A stretch of 64,000 bases of DNA, from assembly GCF_030817655.1 (NCBI RefSeq), contig NZ_JAUSZM010000003.1, forward strand, positions 7,564,001 to 7,628,000, read 5' to 3'. This document shows positions 24,387 to 32,682 of this stretch, one piece after another. The notes under the pieces were generated by a model that saw nothing but the letters and a program-made list of their open reading frames with translations, had not been told where the DNA came from and did no database searches. The DNA is from Streptomyces sp. V4I2 (GTDB lineage: Bacteria; Actinomycetota; Actinomycetes; Streptomycetales; Streptomycetaceae). Within the stretch, counting starts at the first letter, position 1; every line of letters starts with the position of its first letter. The translations under genes and the position numbers were made by a program.

Positions 24387-25508
24387 TTAACTGCCAAGAC
24401 GTTTCAGCGCCTCCGGAGCTTCCTCGATCCGGTCAACCAGGGCGATTCGGGCCTCCATCGAACGCTCCCGAGCGAGCGCCTGAAGCAGCGGCCACGTGGG
24501 CAGCCGTTCCGTCCAGTGCGCACGGTCCACGAGAACCATCGGCGTGGGCTCGCCGCGCGACTCGTAGTAGTTCGGCGTCGCGTTGTCGAAGATCTCCTGT
24601 ACGGTCCCGGCGGCGCCCGGCAGGAAGACCACCCCCGCGGTGCAGCGGGCCAGCAGGCCGTCCTCGCGGGTGGCGTTGGCGAAGTATTTGGCGATGTGCG
24701 AGGCGAAGGCGTTCGGCGGCTCGTGGCCGTAGAACCACGTCGGAATGCCGACGGAGGTACCGCCCTTCGGCCACCGGGAACGCACCTCGAAGGCGGCCGA
24801 CGCCCATTCGGTGATCGACGGCGTGAACTTCGGTGTCTTGGCGAGGAGTCGGAGCGCGTCGGCCAGCATCGCGTCGTCGTACGGGGCGGCGTACGCGCCG
24901 AGGTTCGCCGCCTCCATCGCGCCCGGGCCGCCGCCGGTGGCGACCGTGAGACCGGCGCGGGCCAGCTCCCGGCCGAGCCGTGCGGCACCGGCGTACGCCT
25001 CCGTGCCGCGGGCCATCGCATGGCCGCCCATCACACCCACCACGGGTGTCCCGCGCAGGAGTTCGTCGAGGGCGTCCGAGACCGAGTCGTCGTGGATCGA
25101 GCGGAGAGTGGAGGCGAATATGTCGTGGTCGGCCTTGGTCCGCTGGAACCAGGCGTACGCGAGGGCGTCGGGTGTGGACTCGTAGCCGTCAGCCAGGGAC
25201 GCGAACAGCTCGTCGGGAGAGTAGAGCAGGCCCCGGTACGGGTCGAAGGGCAGGTCGGGGACGGGCGGGAAGACCATCGCGCCGTCCGCCCGGACCTTGG
25301 CCGCCGCGTCCTGGCGCATGGGGCAGCCGAGGAAGACGGCACCTGCCGTGTCCGTCGTGAGCAACTCGCGCGTACGGTCCGTCAGGTCGACGGCCTGGAC
25401 CCGGAAGCCGGCGAGCGTCGCGCGGGCCGAGACCGTCGCGTCGAACTCGTCGAGGGTCTCGATCTCACGGTCGTTGTGGTGGGCCGCATGGGCGGGCATC
25501 GTCTGCAC
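24387..25508 (-). CDS. LOG-family Rossmann-fold protein
   Basis: A 373-residue protein of the LOG/DprA-like nucleotide-binding superfamily. LOG enzymes release cytokinin-like bases from nucleoside monophosphates. The core lies in the second half: GVMGGHAMARGT, GLTVATGGGPGAMEAANLGAY, and VVFLPGAAGTVQEIFDNATPNYY. The last departs from PGGxGTxxE at one position. The first 145 residues, with WFQRTKADHDIFASTL, are an extra domain absent from small LOG proteins. The GTG start follows a TAGCAT by 6 bases on the minus strand, suggesting a leaderless mRNA; ATG 25499 is an alternative. The substrate is uncertain. Confidence 0.8.
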   Translation of the reverse strand: MQTMPAHAAHHNDREIETLDEFDATVSARATLAGFRVQAVDLTDRTRELLTTDTAGAVFLGCPMRQDAAAKVRADGAMVFPPVPDLPFDPYRGLLYSPDELFASLADGYESTPDALAYAWFQRTKADHDIFASTLRSIHDDSVSDALDELLRGTPVVGVMGGHAMARGTEAYAGAARLGRELARAGLTVATGGGPGAMEAANLGAYAAPYDDAMLADALRLLAKTPKFTPSITEWASAAFEVRSRWPKGGTSVGIPTWFYGHEPPNAFASHIAKYFANATREDGLLARCTAGVVFLPGAAGTVQEIFDNATPNYYESRGEPTPMVLVDRAHWTERLPTWPLLQALARERSMEARIALVDRIEEAPEALKRLGS

Positions 25509-25531
25509 CCGCCCATGCTAGGCACAGTGGT

Positions 25532-25948
25532 TCAGCCCTCGACGGCAGTCGGGTCCATCCACATGACCTCCCACGTGTGGCCGTCGAGGTCGTCGAAGGA
25601 ACGGCCGTACATGAAGCCGTGGTCCTGGGGCTCGCCCGCCGGGGAACCGCCCGCCGCGAGCGCCTTCTCGACCAGCTCGTCGACCTTCTCGCGGCTCTCG
25701 GCGCTCAGCGCGATCAGTACCTCGCTGCTCTTCGAGGCGTCGACGATCTCCTTCTTGGTGAAGGTCGAGTAGAACGGCTTGGTGAGCAGCATGGCGACGA
25801 TGGTGTCGCTGATCACCACGGAGGCCGCGTTGTCGTCGCTGAACTGCGCGTTGATCGAGTACCCCAGCTCCGTGAAGAACTTCTTCGAGGCGTCGAGGTC
25901 GTTCACAGGCAGGTTCACGAAGATCATCTGCTGGTACGTCGAGCTCAT
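25532..25948 (-). CDS. VOC (glyoxalase-like) family protein
   Basis: A 138-residue protein of the vicinal-oxygen-chelate superfamily with two beta-alpha-beta-beta-beta repeats. It begins MSSTYQQMIFVNLPVNDLDASKKFFTELGY and ends DLDGHTWEVMWMD, where His and Glu are usual metal or ligand contacts. Members include glyoxalases, dioxygenases and antibiotic-binding proteins; the sequence does not say which. GAGAGA precedes the ATG. Confidence 0.85.
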   Translation of the reverse strand: MSSTYQQMIFVNLPVNDLDASKKFFTELGYSINAQFSDDNAASVVISDTIVAMLLTKPFYSTFTKKEIVDASKSSEVLIALSAESREKVDELVEKALAAGGSPAGEPQDHGFMYGRSFDDLDGHTWEVMWMDPTAVEG

Positions 25949-26054
25949 CGGTCTCTCCCATCGGGTATGTGGCGTTCGGTGGGGTAGACGCTACGACCCG
26001 GCGGAACTCATCGGCGGGCGGAAATTCTTTCGCGCCCGGTTCTCGTACGGTCCT

Positions 26055-27524
26055 TCAGGCGGCCAGCGGCAGCGCCGCCAGCTCGGCCACGATCAGCGTG
26101 AGCGGGCCGAACAGGGCCAGCAGCGCGCCGGCGCGGAGGGCGGCGGCACTGCGCAGCATCGTGGCGGGGGCGCCGAGCCGCAGCAGCGCGGCGGTGGTGT
26201 CGGCGCGGGCGTGCTTGGCCTCTGTGGCGGCGGTGAGGAGGGTCGCCACCGTGCAGCCGGTCACCAGGAGCAGGCCGAGGGTGGTGAGCGGGCCGAAGGA
26301 GGGTTCCGCCGTGTCGTACAGCGCGGCCATGGCGTACGCGCCCGAGGCCACCGCGCAGACGACGCCGAGGGGGCGGCCGATGCGGGTGGCCTCCGCCATG
26401 AGGACGCGGCCGGCGAGGAGGCGGAGGGCGCCGGGGCGGGCGGTCTGGAGGAGGCGCCCGCAGAGGTGGGTGAGGCCGGGGCCGGCGAGGGCGAGGCCGG
26501 TGGCGGTGAGGATCCAGCCGACGAGGACGGAGGCCGGGCCGGCGGTGGCGAGGCCGCCGGGCATGGTGACGGGGGCGCCGGTCGCTGAGCGCGTGGCGTA
26601 TGCCTCCACCGCGAGGCCCGCGGCGAGTACGGCGATGCCCCAGGGGAGGCCTCGGGGGGCGCCTTGGGGGGCTGGGGGGAGGGCGTTGGGGGCCAGGTCC
26701 GGGGTGGTGCTGCCCGGGGTGGGGGTTGCCGCGGGGGTGGGGTCGCTCCCCGGCGCTTGCGGGGTGCCGCCTGCGCCCACCCTCCCCCACTCTCGGCTTC
26801 GCTCGAGCGGGGGGACCCCCATCGTCCCAGCGGCACGACTGCCCGCAGGCTGCGCGGCTTGGTCGGTTGCGGGGTGTGTGGAGCGGCTGTCCGTGCCCCG
26901 TAGGCGGGCGCCGAAGCGGCCGTACGCTCCGAAGGTCTCCCGCGCGGGCGGGTTGCCGTACGCACCGAAGCGGCCGAACGACCGGCCCGCGGTGCGCGTC
27001 GGGGTCGGCCTGTCGTCCCGTGGCCTCAGGACCCAGCCCACCGCCACCGACGCGATCGCCGGTGTCAGGGTGAGCAGGGTCAGGGCGGCCGGCAACGGCA
27101 GTGGGTCCTTGGCCGCCAGGAACTCCGATGCCGCGCCGTCGAAGGGCATGCCCGTGAGGTCGCCCCGCAGGTGGAGGAAGACGAGGAGGGCGAGCATCGA
27201 GCCCAGCGTGCAGGCGAGGGCCGTTGTGGTGGCCGTGACGGCCATCAGGCGGGTCGGGCCGAGGCCGATGGCCGAGAGGCCGGGGCGGGGTTTGGTGGCG
27301 GGGTCGGTGCGGGCCACCGCGACGGCGAAGTGGACCGTGGCGGCCAGCGGAGTCGCACACCAGGCCAGGCGGAGCATCGAGCCCCCGGGGTCGTCCGGGT
27401 GGCTCATCGCGTAGCCGAGGGTGCACAGCAGGAGGAAGCCCGTGCCTGCCGAGGCCGCCGCCACCAGGAGGCGGCGCAGTTGGACGGCCGGGTGGGCGCC
27501 GCGGGTCAGACGGAGAGCGAGCAC
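26055..27524 (-). CDS. FtsX-like ABC transporter permease carrying an inserted repeat
   Basis: A 489-residue membrane protein encoded with the ATPase upstream. The GTG at 27524 overlaps that gene by 19 bases. Hydrophobic segments cluster at residues 15-35, 53-70, 93-120, 148-165 and, after a long linker, in the second half, ending LFGPLTLIVAELAALPLAA. The linker, about residues 180-290, is low complexity (GRFGAYGNPPAR, TPAATPTPGSTTP). It includes sequence encoded by the dispersed repeat at 26764-26850, read as QPAGSRAAGTMGVPPLERSR and onwards. The substrate is unknown; pairing with a MacB/LolD-like ATPase suggests export or lipoprotein handling. Confidence 0.8.
   Translation of the reverse strand: MLALRLTRGAHPAVQLRRLLVAAASAGTGFLLLCTLGYAMSHPDDPGGSMLRLAWCATPLAATVHFAVAVARTDPATKPRPGLSAIGLGPTRLMAVTATTTALACTLGSMLALLVFLHLRGDLTGMPFDGAASEFLAAKDPLPLPAALTLLTLTPAIASVAVGWVLRPRDDRPTPTRTAGRSFGRFGAYGNPPARETFGAYGRFGARLRGTDSRSTHPATDQAAQPAGSRAAGTMGVPPLERSREWGRVGAGGTPQAPGSDPTPAATPTPGSTTPDLAPNALPPAPQGAPRGLPWGIAVLAAGLAVEAYATRSATGAPVTMPGGLATAGPASVLVGWILTATGLALAGPGLTHLCGRLLQTARPGALRLLAGRVLMAEATRIGRPLGVVCAVASGAYAMAALYDTAEPSFGPLTTLGLLLVTGCTVATLLTAATEAKHARADTTAALLRLGAPATMLRSAAALRAGALLALFGPLTLIVAELAALPLAA
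26764..26850. repeat. Dispersed GC-rich repeat, copy 3, inside a CDS
   Basis: GTGCCGCC (26764-26771) and AGCGGCAC (26829-26836) bracket a longer loop than in copies 1 and 2, followed by GACTGCCCGCAG. The loop shares GCGCCCACCC with copy 1. It also has a second block, CTCTCGGCTTCGCTCGAGCG, and a GGGGGACCCCC palindrome. It lies within the permease linker and keeps the frame open. Confidence 0.8.
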
Positions 27525-28249
27525 GTGGCTGCCCGGCCTTCCGTCTCGGTGACCGGGGGCAGGTGCACGGTGTTCACGCGCCGCCCGTCCAGCAGGGAGA
27601 TCGTGCGGTCGGCGAGGGCGGCCGTGTCCGCGTCGTGGGTGGCCAGCACCACCGTGATGCCGTGCGAGCGGGCCGCCGTGGTGAGGGTGCGCAGGACGTG
27701 GGCGCGGTCGGCGCGGTGCAGGGGCGCGGTCGGCTCGTCGGCGAACAGGACCGTGGGAGCGGGGGCCAGGGCCCGCGCGATGCAGACGCGCTGGCGTTCG
27801 GACTGGCGCAGTTCGTGCGGGCGCTTGCGGGTGCTGTCGCCGATGTCGAGGCGCTCCAGCCACTCCAGGGCCGCGGTCTTGGCGCGGCGGCGGCTGGTGC
27901 CGCGCAGCATCAGGGGCAGGGCGGCGTTCTCCCAGACGTTCAGCTCGGGGACGAGGGCCGGGGCCGGGTCGATCCAGCCGAAGCGGTCGCGGCGCAGGCG
28001 TTCGCGGGTCATCGCGCCCATGGTGTGCACGGGCGCGCTGTTGAACCAGACCTCGCCGCGTTGCGCGGGGACCAGGCCGGACAGGCACCGCAGCAGGGTC
28101 GACTTGCCGCTGCCGCGCGGTCCGCTGACGGCGAGGATCTCGCCCTCGCGGACGCCGAGCGAGACGCCGCTGAGCGCGGGCGAGCCGTCTTTGTGGGTGA
28201 AGTGCAGGGCGCGTGCCCAGAGCACGTCGTTGTCCGGCGGGGCCACCAT
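27506..28249 (-). CDS. ABC transporter ATP-binding protein with atypical signature
   Basis: A 247-residue ATPase of the LolD/MacB type that energises the permease after it. Walker A is GPRGSGKST near residue 46, Walker B is VLFADEPTAPL and the H-loop is ATHD. The signature helix reads LRQSERQRVCIARAL, so the usual LSGGQ is replaced by LRQSE. This may change the ATPase cycle. Substrate prediction is not possible from sequence. The ATG at 28249 is the first start; the stop overlaps the permease. Confidence 0.87.
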   Translation of the reverse strand: MVAPPDNDVLWARALHFTHKDGSPALSGVSLGVREGEILAVSGPRGSGKSTLLRCLSGLVPAQRGEVWFNSAPVHTMGAMTRERLRRDRFGWIDPAPALVPELNVWENAALPLMLRGTSRRRAKTAALEWLERLDIGDSTRKRPHELRQSERQRVCIARALAPAPTVLFADEPTAPLHRADRAHVLRTLTTAARSHGITVVLATHDADTAALADRTISLLDGRRVNTVHLPPVTETEGRAATCSLSV

Positions 28250-28369
28250 GGGCGTACACCTCGTTCAGATCCGTAATTCCCTGTGCCGATCCCCCGTGCG
28301 GGGGAACGAAGGCAGGGCCGATCGGTTACAGGGCACGCTAGGGATCCGGGGCCACAACGCCGGACAGCA

Positions 28370-28419
28370 CGCGGCCCGGGTGCATCCGTTCTCACTCGTA
28401 CGGGTGCACCCGGGCCGCG
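28370..28419 (-). terminator. Terminator after the polyamine aminotransferase gene
   Basis: A perfect 15-base stem pairs 28370-28384 (CGCGGCCCGGGTGCA) with 28405-28419 around a 20-base loop. It lies 15 bases past the stop of the minus-strand aminotransferase gene. The rest of the 28250-28433 gap holds the promoter region of the ABC operon, with nothing clear. Confidence 0.75.
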
Positions 28420-28433
28420 GGACCGCCGGGGGA

Positions 28434-29795
28434 CTACAGCTTGGTCCACGCCTCCGTGAGCGTCGCGCGCAGGATCTGCTCGATCTCGTCGAACGTCTCC
28501 TGGTTGGAGATCAGCGGCGGGGCGAGCTGGACGACCGGGTCGCCGCGGTCGTCGGCACGGCAGTACAGGCCGTTGTCGAACAGCGCCTTCGACAGGAAGC
28601 CGTACAGGACGCGCTCGGTCTCCTCCTCGTTGAAGGACTCCTTGGTGTGCTTGTCCTTCACCAGCTCGATGCCGTAGAAGAAGCCGTTGCCGCGGACGTC
28701 GCCGACGATCGGCAGGTCGTGGAGCTTCTCCAGGGTCGCGCGGAAGGCGCCCTCGTTGTCGAGCACGTGCTGGTTGAGGTTCTCGCGCTCGAACAGGTCG
28801 AGGTTCGCCAGACCCACCGCGGCCGACACCGGGTGGCCGCCGAAGGTGTAGCCGTGCAGGAAGGTGTTGTCGCCCGTGTAGAACGGCTCGGCCAGACGGT
28901 CGGAGATGATGCAGGCGCCGATCGGGGAGTAGCCCGAGGTCATGCCCTTGGCGCAGGTGATCATGTCCGGGACGTAGTCGAACTTGTCGCAGGCGAACAT
29001 CGTGCCGAGGCGGCCGAAGGCGCAGATGACCTCGTCCGACACCAGCAGCACGTCGTACTTGTCGCAGATCTCGCGGACCCGCTGGAAGTAGCCGGGCGGG
29101 GGCGGGAAGCAGCCGCCCGCGTTCTGCACCGGCTCCAGGAAGACCGCGGCGACGGTGTCCGGGCCCTCCATGAGGATCTGCTGCTCGATCTGGTCGGCGG
29201 CCCAGCGGCCGAAGGCCACGGGGTCGTCGCCGAAGAGCGGGGCGCGGTAGATGTTGGTGTTCGGCACCTTGTGCGCGCCCGGGACGAGCGGCTCGAACGG
29301 GGCCTTGAGGGCCGGCAGGCCGGTGATGGACAGGGCGCCCTGCGGGGTGCCGTGGTAGGCGACCGCGCGCGAGATGACCTTGTACTTGGTGGGCTTGCCG
29401 GTCAGCTTGAAGTACTGCTTGGCGAGCTTCCAGGCGGTCTCGACCGCCTCGCCGCCGCCGGTGGTGAAGAAGACCTTGTTCAGGTCGCCGGGCGCGTGGT
29501 GCGCGAGGCGCTCGGCGAGCTCGACGGCCTTCGGGTGGGCGTAGGACCAGATCGGGAAGAACGCCAGCTCCTGCGCCTGCTTGAAGGCGGTCTCGGCGAG
29601 TTCCGTGCGGCCGTGACCGGCCTGGACCACGAACAGACCCGCGAGACCGTCGAGGTAGCGCCTGCCCTTGTCGTCGTAGATGTAGGTGCCCTCACCCCGG
29701 ACGATGGTCGGGACGGGGGAGTTCTGGTACGAGGACATGCGGGTGAAGTGCATCCACAGGTGGTCGTACGCGGTCTGGCTGAGGTCCTTGCTCAC
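28434..29795 (-). CDS. Class III aminotransferase (probable putrescine/diamine:pyruvate)
   Basis: A PLP enzyme of 453 residues. The body begins LSQTAYDHLWMHFTRMSSY, a hallmark of the omega-aminotransferase subgroup that uses diamines or beta-alanine. PLP-site features are VFFTTGGGEAVETAWKLAKQY, YHGTPQGALSITG, DEVICAFGRLGTMFACDKF and the Schiff-base Lys in ITCAKGMTSGYSPIG. GTG 29795 begins 2 bases after the regulator stop; a GTG at 29813 would overlap that gene. The adjacent Lrp regulator and the divergent aldehyde dehydrogenase suggest putrescine to 4-aminobutyraldehyde as the reaction. That substrate is inference. Confidence 0.87.
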   Translation of the reverse strand: MSKDLSQTAYDHLWMHFTRMSSYQNSPVPTIVRGEGTYIYDDKGRRYLDGLAGLFVVQAGHGRTELAETAFKQAQELAFFPIWSYAHPKAVELAERLAHHAPGDLNKVFFTTGGGEAVETAWKLAKQYFKLTGKPTKYKVISRAVAYHGTPQGALSITGLPALKAPFEPLVPGAHKVPNTNIYRAPLFGDDPVAFGRWAADQIEQQILMEGPDTVAAVFLEPVQNAGGCFPPPPGYFQRVREICDKYDVLLVSDEVICAFGRLGTMFACDKFDYVPDMITCAKGMTSGYSPIGACIISDRLAEPFYTGDNTFLHGYTFGGHPVSAAVGLANLDLFERENLNQHVLDNEGAFRATLEKLHDLPIVGDVRGNGFFYGIELVKDKHTKESFNEEETERVLYGFLSKALFDNGLYCRADDRGDPVVQLAPPLISNQETFDEIEQILRATLTEAWTKL

Positions 29796-29797
29796 GG

Positions 29798-30313
29798 CTA
29801 TCGGGTTCCCCACATGTAGGTCTGCTTCTTGAGCTTGAGGTAGACGAAGCTCTCGGTGGAGCGCACTCCGGGGATGGCTCGGATGCGTTTGTTGATGACG
29901 TCCAGGAGGTGGTCGTCGTCCTCGCAGACGATCTCCACCATCAGGTCGAAGGAGCCTGCGGTCATCACCACGTACTCGCATTCGGACATGGCGGTGACCG
30001 CGTCGGCGACGGACTCCACGTCGCCTTCCACGCGGATGCCGACCATCGCCTGCCGGCGGAAGCCCACGGTGAGCGGGTCCGTGACGGCGACGATCTGCAT
30101 CACACCCTGGTCGAGCAGCTTCTGCACGCGCTGGCGCACGGCGGCCTCGGACAGACCGACGGCCTTGCCGATGGCGGCGTACGGCCGGCGGCCGTCCTCC
30201 TGGAGCTGTTCGACGATGGCGAGGGAGACGGCATCCAGGTGGGGGGTGCCGTGCCTGGACTCGCGGGAGTCCCTGGGGTCTGCGCTTCGACTGGCCACGA
30301 CGTCACTGTGCAC
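29798..30313 (-). CDS. Lrp/AsnC-family transcriptional regulator
   Basis: A 171-residue regulator. The helix-turn-helix lies at about residues 25-70 (AIVEQLQEDGRRPYAAIGKA, then VGLSEAAVRQRVQKLLDQG). The RAM effector domain follows (MVGIRVEGDVESVADAVTAM to MVEIVCEDDDHLLDVINKRI). Members sense amino acids or related amines as octamers. It heads the operon with the aminotransferase and faces the aldehyde dehydrogenase across a 193-base gap with a 15-bp dyad. I recall its Streptomyces coelicolor counterpart being reported as the polyamine/ethanolamine regulator EpuRI, which I cannot verify here. The GTG at 30313 is the likeliest start; an earlier one at 30334 is open. Confidence 0.86.
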   Translation of the reverse strand: MHSDVVASRSADPRDSRESRHGTPHLDAVSLAIVEQLQEDGRRPYAAIGKAVGLSEAAVRQRVQKLLDQGVMQIVAVTDPLTVGFRRQAMVGIRVEGDVESVADAVTAMSECEYVVMTAGSFDLMVEIVCEDDDHLLDVINKRIRAIPGVRSTESFVYLKLKKQTYMWGTR

Positions 30314-30373
30314 GACGTCTCGACACTTCCGCAAGGTCGAGGCGATGAAATTCGTTGTTTACGTGACTGAGAC

Positions 30374-30388
30374 CTGCGGATTTCGCAG
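30374..30388. promoter_or_regulatory. 15-bp dyad, candidate Lrp operator
   Basis: CTGCGGATTTCGCAG has 5-base perfect arms around an AT-rich core, the size and shape of Lrp/AsnC sites. It lies between the divergent regulator and dehydrogenase genes, 61 bases before the regulator GTG. Confidence 0.45.
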
Positions 30389-30460
30389 CAATGGCGCGAT
30401 CGGGGGTGTTGAAAACGTGGGCGGGCGGATTAGGGTGGGTGTCTCAGTCGATGGACAGTC

Positions 30461-30495
30461 CGACCCGACACATTCGACACATTCGACCCGACACA
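30461..30495. repeat. Direct repeat abutting a ribosome binding site
   Basis: CGACCCGACACA occurs at 30461-30472 and again at 30484-30495, separated by TTCGACACATT, which itself repeats part of the unit. The second copy ends at the AGGAGG of the dehydrogenase gene. It may be an operator array or slipped-strand expansion. Confidence 0.6.
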
Positions 30496-30506
30496 GGAGG
30501 CCGGCA

Positions 30507-31946
30507 GTGAGCACCGAGCTGCGTCGTCTGCGCAATTACATCGACGGTGAGTTCCGGGACGCCGCCGACGGGCGGACCACCGAGGTGGTCAACCCCGCGA
30601 CGGGCGAGGCGTACGCGACCGCGCCGCTGTCCGGGCAGGCGGATGTCGACGCCGCCATGGCGGCCGCCGCCGCTGCCTTCCCGGCCTGGCGCGACACGAC
30701 CCCCGCCGAGCGCCAGAAGGCCCTCCTGAAGATCGCTGACGCGTTCGAGGAGCGGGCCGAGGACCTCATCGCGGCCGAGGTGGAGAACACGGGCAAGCCG
30801 ATCGGGCTGACCCGCTCCGAGGAGATCCCGCCGATGGTCGACCAGATCCGCTTCTTCGCGGGCGCGGCCCGGATGCTGGAGGGGCGCTCGGCCGGCGAGT
30901 ACATGGAGGGCCTGACCTCGATCGTCCGCCGCGAGCCGGTCGGTGTCTGCGCGCAGGTCGCGCCGTGGAACTACCCGATGATGATGGCCGTGTGGAAGTT
31001 CGCCCCGGCGCTCGCGGCGGGCAACACGGTGGTGCTGAAGCCGTCGGACACCACCCCGGCCTCGACGGTCCTGATCGCCGACATCATCGGCTCGATCCTG
31101 CCCAAGGGCGTCTTCAACGTCATCACCGGCGACCGTGACACCGGCCGCCTGATGGTCGAGCACCCGACCCCGGCGATGGCCTCCATCACCGGTTCCGTCC
31201 GGGCGGGCATGTCGGTCGCCGAGTCGGCGTCCAAGGACCTCAAGCGGGTCCACCTGGAGCTGGGCGGCAAGGCGCCGGTCGTCGTCTTCGACGACACCGA
31301 CATCCCCAAGGCCGTCGAGGACATCTCCGTCGCGGGCTTCTTCAACGCCGGGCAGGACTGTACGGCCGCCACCCGCGTCCTCGTCCAGGAGGCCATCCAC
31401 GACGAGTTCGTGGCCGCGCTGGCGAAGGCCGCCGCCGAGACCAGGACGGGCCAGCCGGACGACGAGGACGTCCTGTACGGCCCGCTCAACAACCCGCACC
31501 AGCTCAAGCAGGTCTCCGGCTTCATCGAGCGGCTGCCCGCGCACGCCAAGGTCGAGACCGGTGGCCACCAGGTCGGCGAGAAGGGCTACTTCTACGCGCC
31601 GACCGTCGTCTCCGGCCTCAAGCAGGACGACGAGATCATCCAGAAGGAGGTCTTCGGGCCGGTCATCACCGTCCAGTCCTTCTCGGACGAGGACCAGGCC
31701 GTGGAGTGGGCCAACGGCGTCGAGTACGCCCTCGCCTCCTCCGTGTGGACCAAGGACCACGGCCGCGCGATGCGGATGTCCAAGAAGCTCGACTTCGGCT
31801 GCGTGTGGATCAACACCCACATCCCGCTGGTCGCCGAGATGCCCCACGGCGGCTTCAAGAAGTCCGGCTACGGCAAGGACCTCTCCTCGTACGGCTTCGA
31901 CGACTACACGCGGATCAAGCACGTGATGACGTCGCTGGACTCCTAG
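30507..31946 (+). CDS. Gamma-aminobutyraldehyde dehydrogenase (probable)
   Basis: An NAD(P)-dependent aldehyde dehydrogenase of 479 residues, most like the PatD/YdcW group that oxidises 4-aminobutyraldehyde to GABA. The NAD-binding motif is APWNYPMMMAVWKFAPALAAGNTVVLKPSD. Catalytic Glu is in LELGGK and Cys in NAGQDCTAATRV; the C-terminal HIPLVAEMPHGGFKKSGYGKD is also typical. GTG 30507 has AGGAGG six bases upstream. It is divergent from the aminotransferase operon, whose product would be its substrate. The specific substrate is inferred from context. Confidence 0.87.
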   Translation: MSTELRRLRNYIDGEFRDAADGRTTEVVNPATGEAYATAPLSGQADVDAAMAAAAAAFPAWRDTTPAERQKALLKIADAFEERAEDLIAAEVENTGKPIGLTRSEEIPPMVDQIRFFAGAARMLEGRSAGEYMEGLTSIVRREPVGVCAQVAPWNYPMMMAVWKFAPALAAGNTVVLKPSDTTPASTVLIADIIGSILPKGVFNVITGDRDTGRLMVEHPTPAMASITGSVRAGMSVAESASKDLKRVHLELGGKAPVVVFDDTDIPKAVEDISVAGFFNAGQDCTAATRVLVQEAIHDEFVAALAKAAAETRTGQPDDEDVLYGPLNNPHQLKQVSGFIERLPAHAKVETGGHQVGEKGYFYAPTVVSGLKQDDEIIQKEVFGPVITVQSFSDEDQAVEWANGVEYALASSVWTKDHGRAMRMSKKLDFGCVWINTHIPLVAEMPHGGFKKSGYGKDLSSYGFDDYTRIKHVMTSLDS

Positions 31947-31958
31947 CCGGTACGGCGT

Positions 31959-32004
31959 ACAGCGCGGCCCCGGACGGTTGACCGACCGTCCGGGGCCGCG
32001 CTGT
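31959..32004. terminator. Bidirectional terminator, 20-base stem
   Basis: Positions 31959-31978 are exactly complementary to 31985-32004 with a 6-base loop, one of the most stable hairpins in the window. It lies between the convergent dehydrogenase and secreted-protein genes, 13 and 17 bases from their stops. Confidence 0.85.
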
Positions 32005-32020
32005 CCCCCCTCCGTGGTGG

Positions 32021-32560
32021 TCAGGCGCTGCGGGTCAGGGACGGCAGCTCGTCGCCGGACTTGAAGTGCTTGCGGAGCTCGGGCAGTTCGCCCTTGCCGG
32101 GCTGGCCGGGCTGGCCGGCGTGCTTCGGCAGGTCCGGTGCGGACGGGAAGGTGATCCCGGCGTCCTCCAGGACCGGGGCGCACTTCTTGACCGCCTCGCG
32201 GTACTCCTTGCCGGCGACGTCGGTCAGGTCGGCCCGGTCGCCCTTCAGGGTCACGCGCAGGCGGACCGAGCCGTCGTCGCCCTTCTCCGCGTGGAAGTCC
32301 GGGTAGAACGTCTGTCCTTCGCCGCGCATGCACGCGGCGAAGTCGTCGTTGGCCTCGTTGACGTCGTCCGGGGCGTTCTCGGTCGGCTCGTAGCCCACCG
32401 CGTGACCGGGCCGGTCGGGCCCGCTGCGGGGCGGGTCGTCCGTGGCGGCGCTCGTGTCGGACGCGGCGGCCGTCGAGGCGCTGACCGTGCCGAGGGTGAC
32501 GGCTGTGATCGCGACGAGGGCGAGGGCGAGTCGCCGGGGGCGGGTGGCCGGTGCGGGCAT
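32021..32560 (-). CDS. Secreted protein of unknown function
   Basis: A 179-residue exported protein. The signal peptide runs MPAPATRPRRLALALVAITA to about ASTAAA. The mature part is acidic and has two Cys, in DDFAACMRGEG and VKKCAPVLE, which could form a disulphide. TFYPDFHAEKGDDGSVRLRVTLKG lies between them and a Pro/Gly linker near the C-terminus. ATG 32560 has GGAGG close upstream on the minus strand. It is divergent from the two-component operon that follows, so it may be a sensor-linked secreted protein; that is inference. Confidence 0.72.
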   Translation of the reverse strand: MPAPATRPRRLALALVAITAVTLGTVSASTAAASDTSAATDDPPRSGPDRPGHAVGYEPTENAPDDVNEANDDFAACMRGEGQTFYPDFHAEKGDDGSVRLRVTLKGDRADLTDVAGKEYREAVKKCAPVLEDAGITFPSAPDLPKHAGQPGQPGKGELPELRKHFKSGDELPSLTRSA

Positions 32561-32682
32561 GTTGTTTCCTCCGTTTGCGGTACGGCTGTTGCTCACGCCG
32601 ACCACACAACCGCCCCGCCGGTTACGGCACGGGAACGGCGGCCCTTATCGCCCTGTAACCGCCCGCACTCCACACTGACCGC

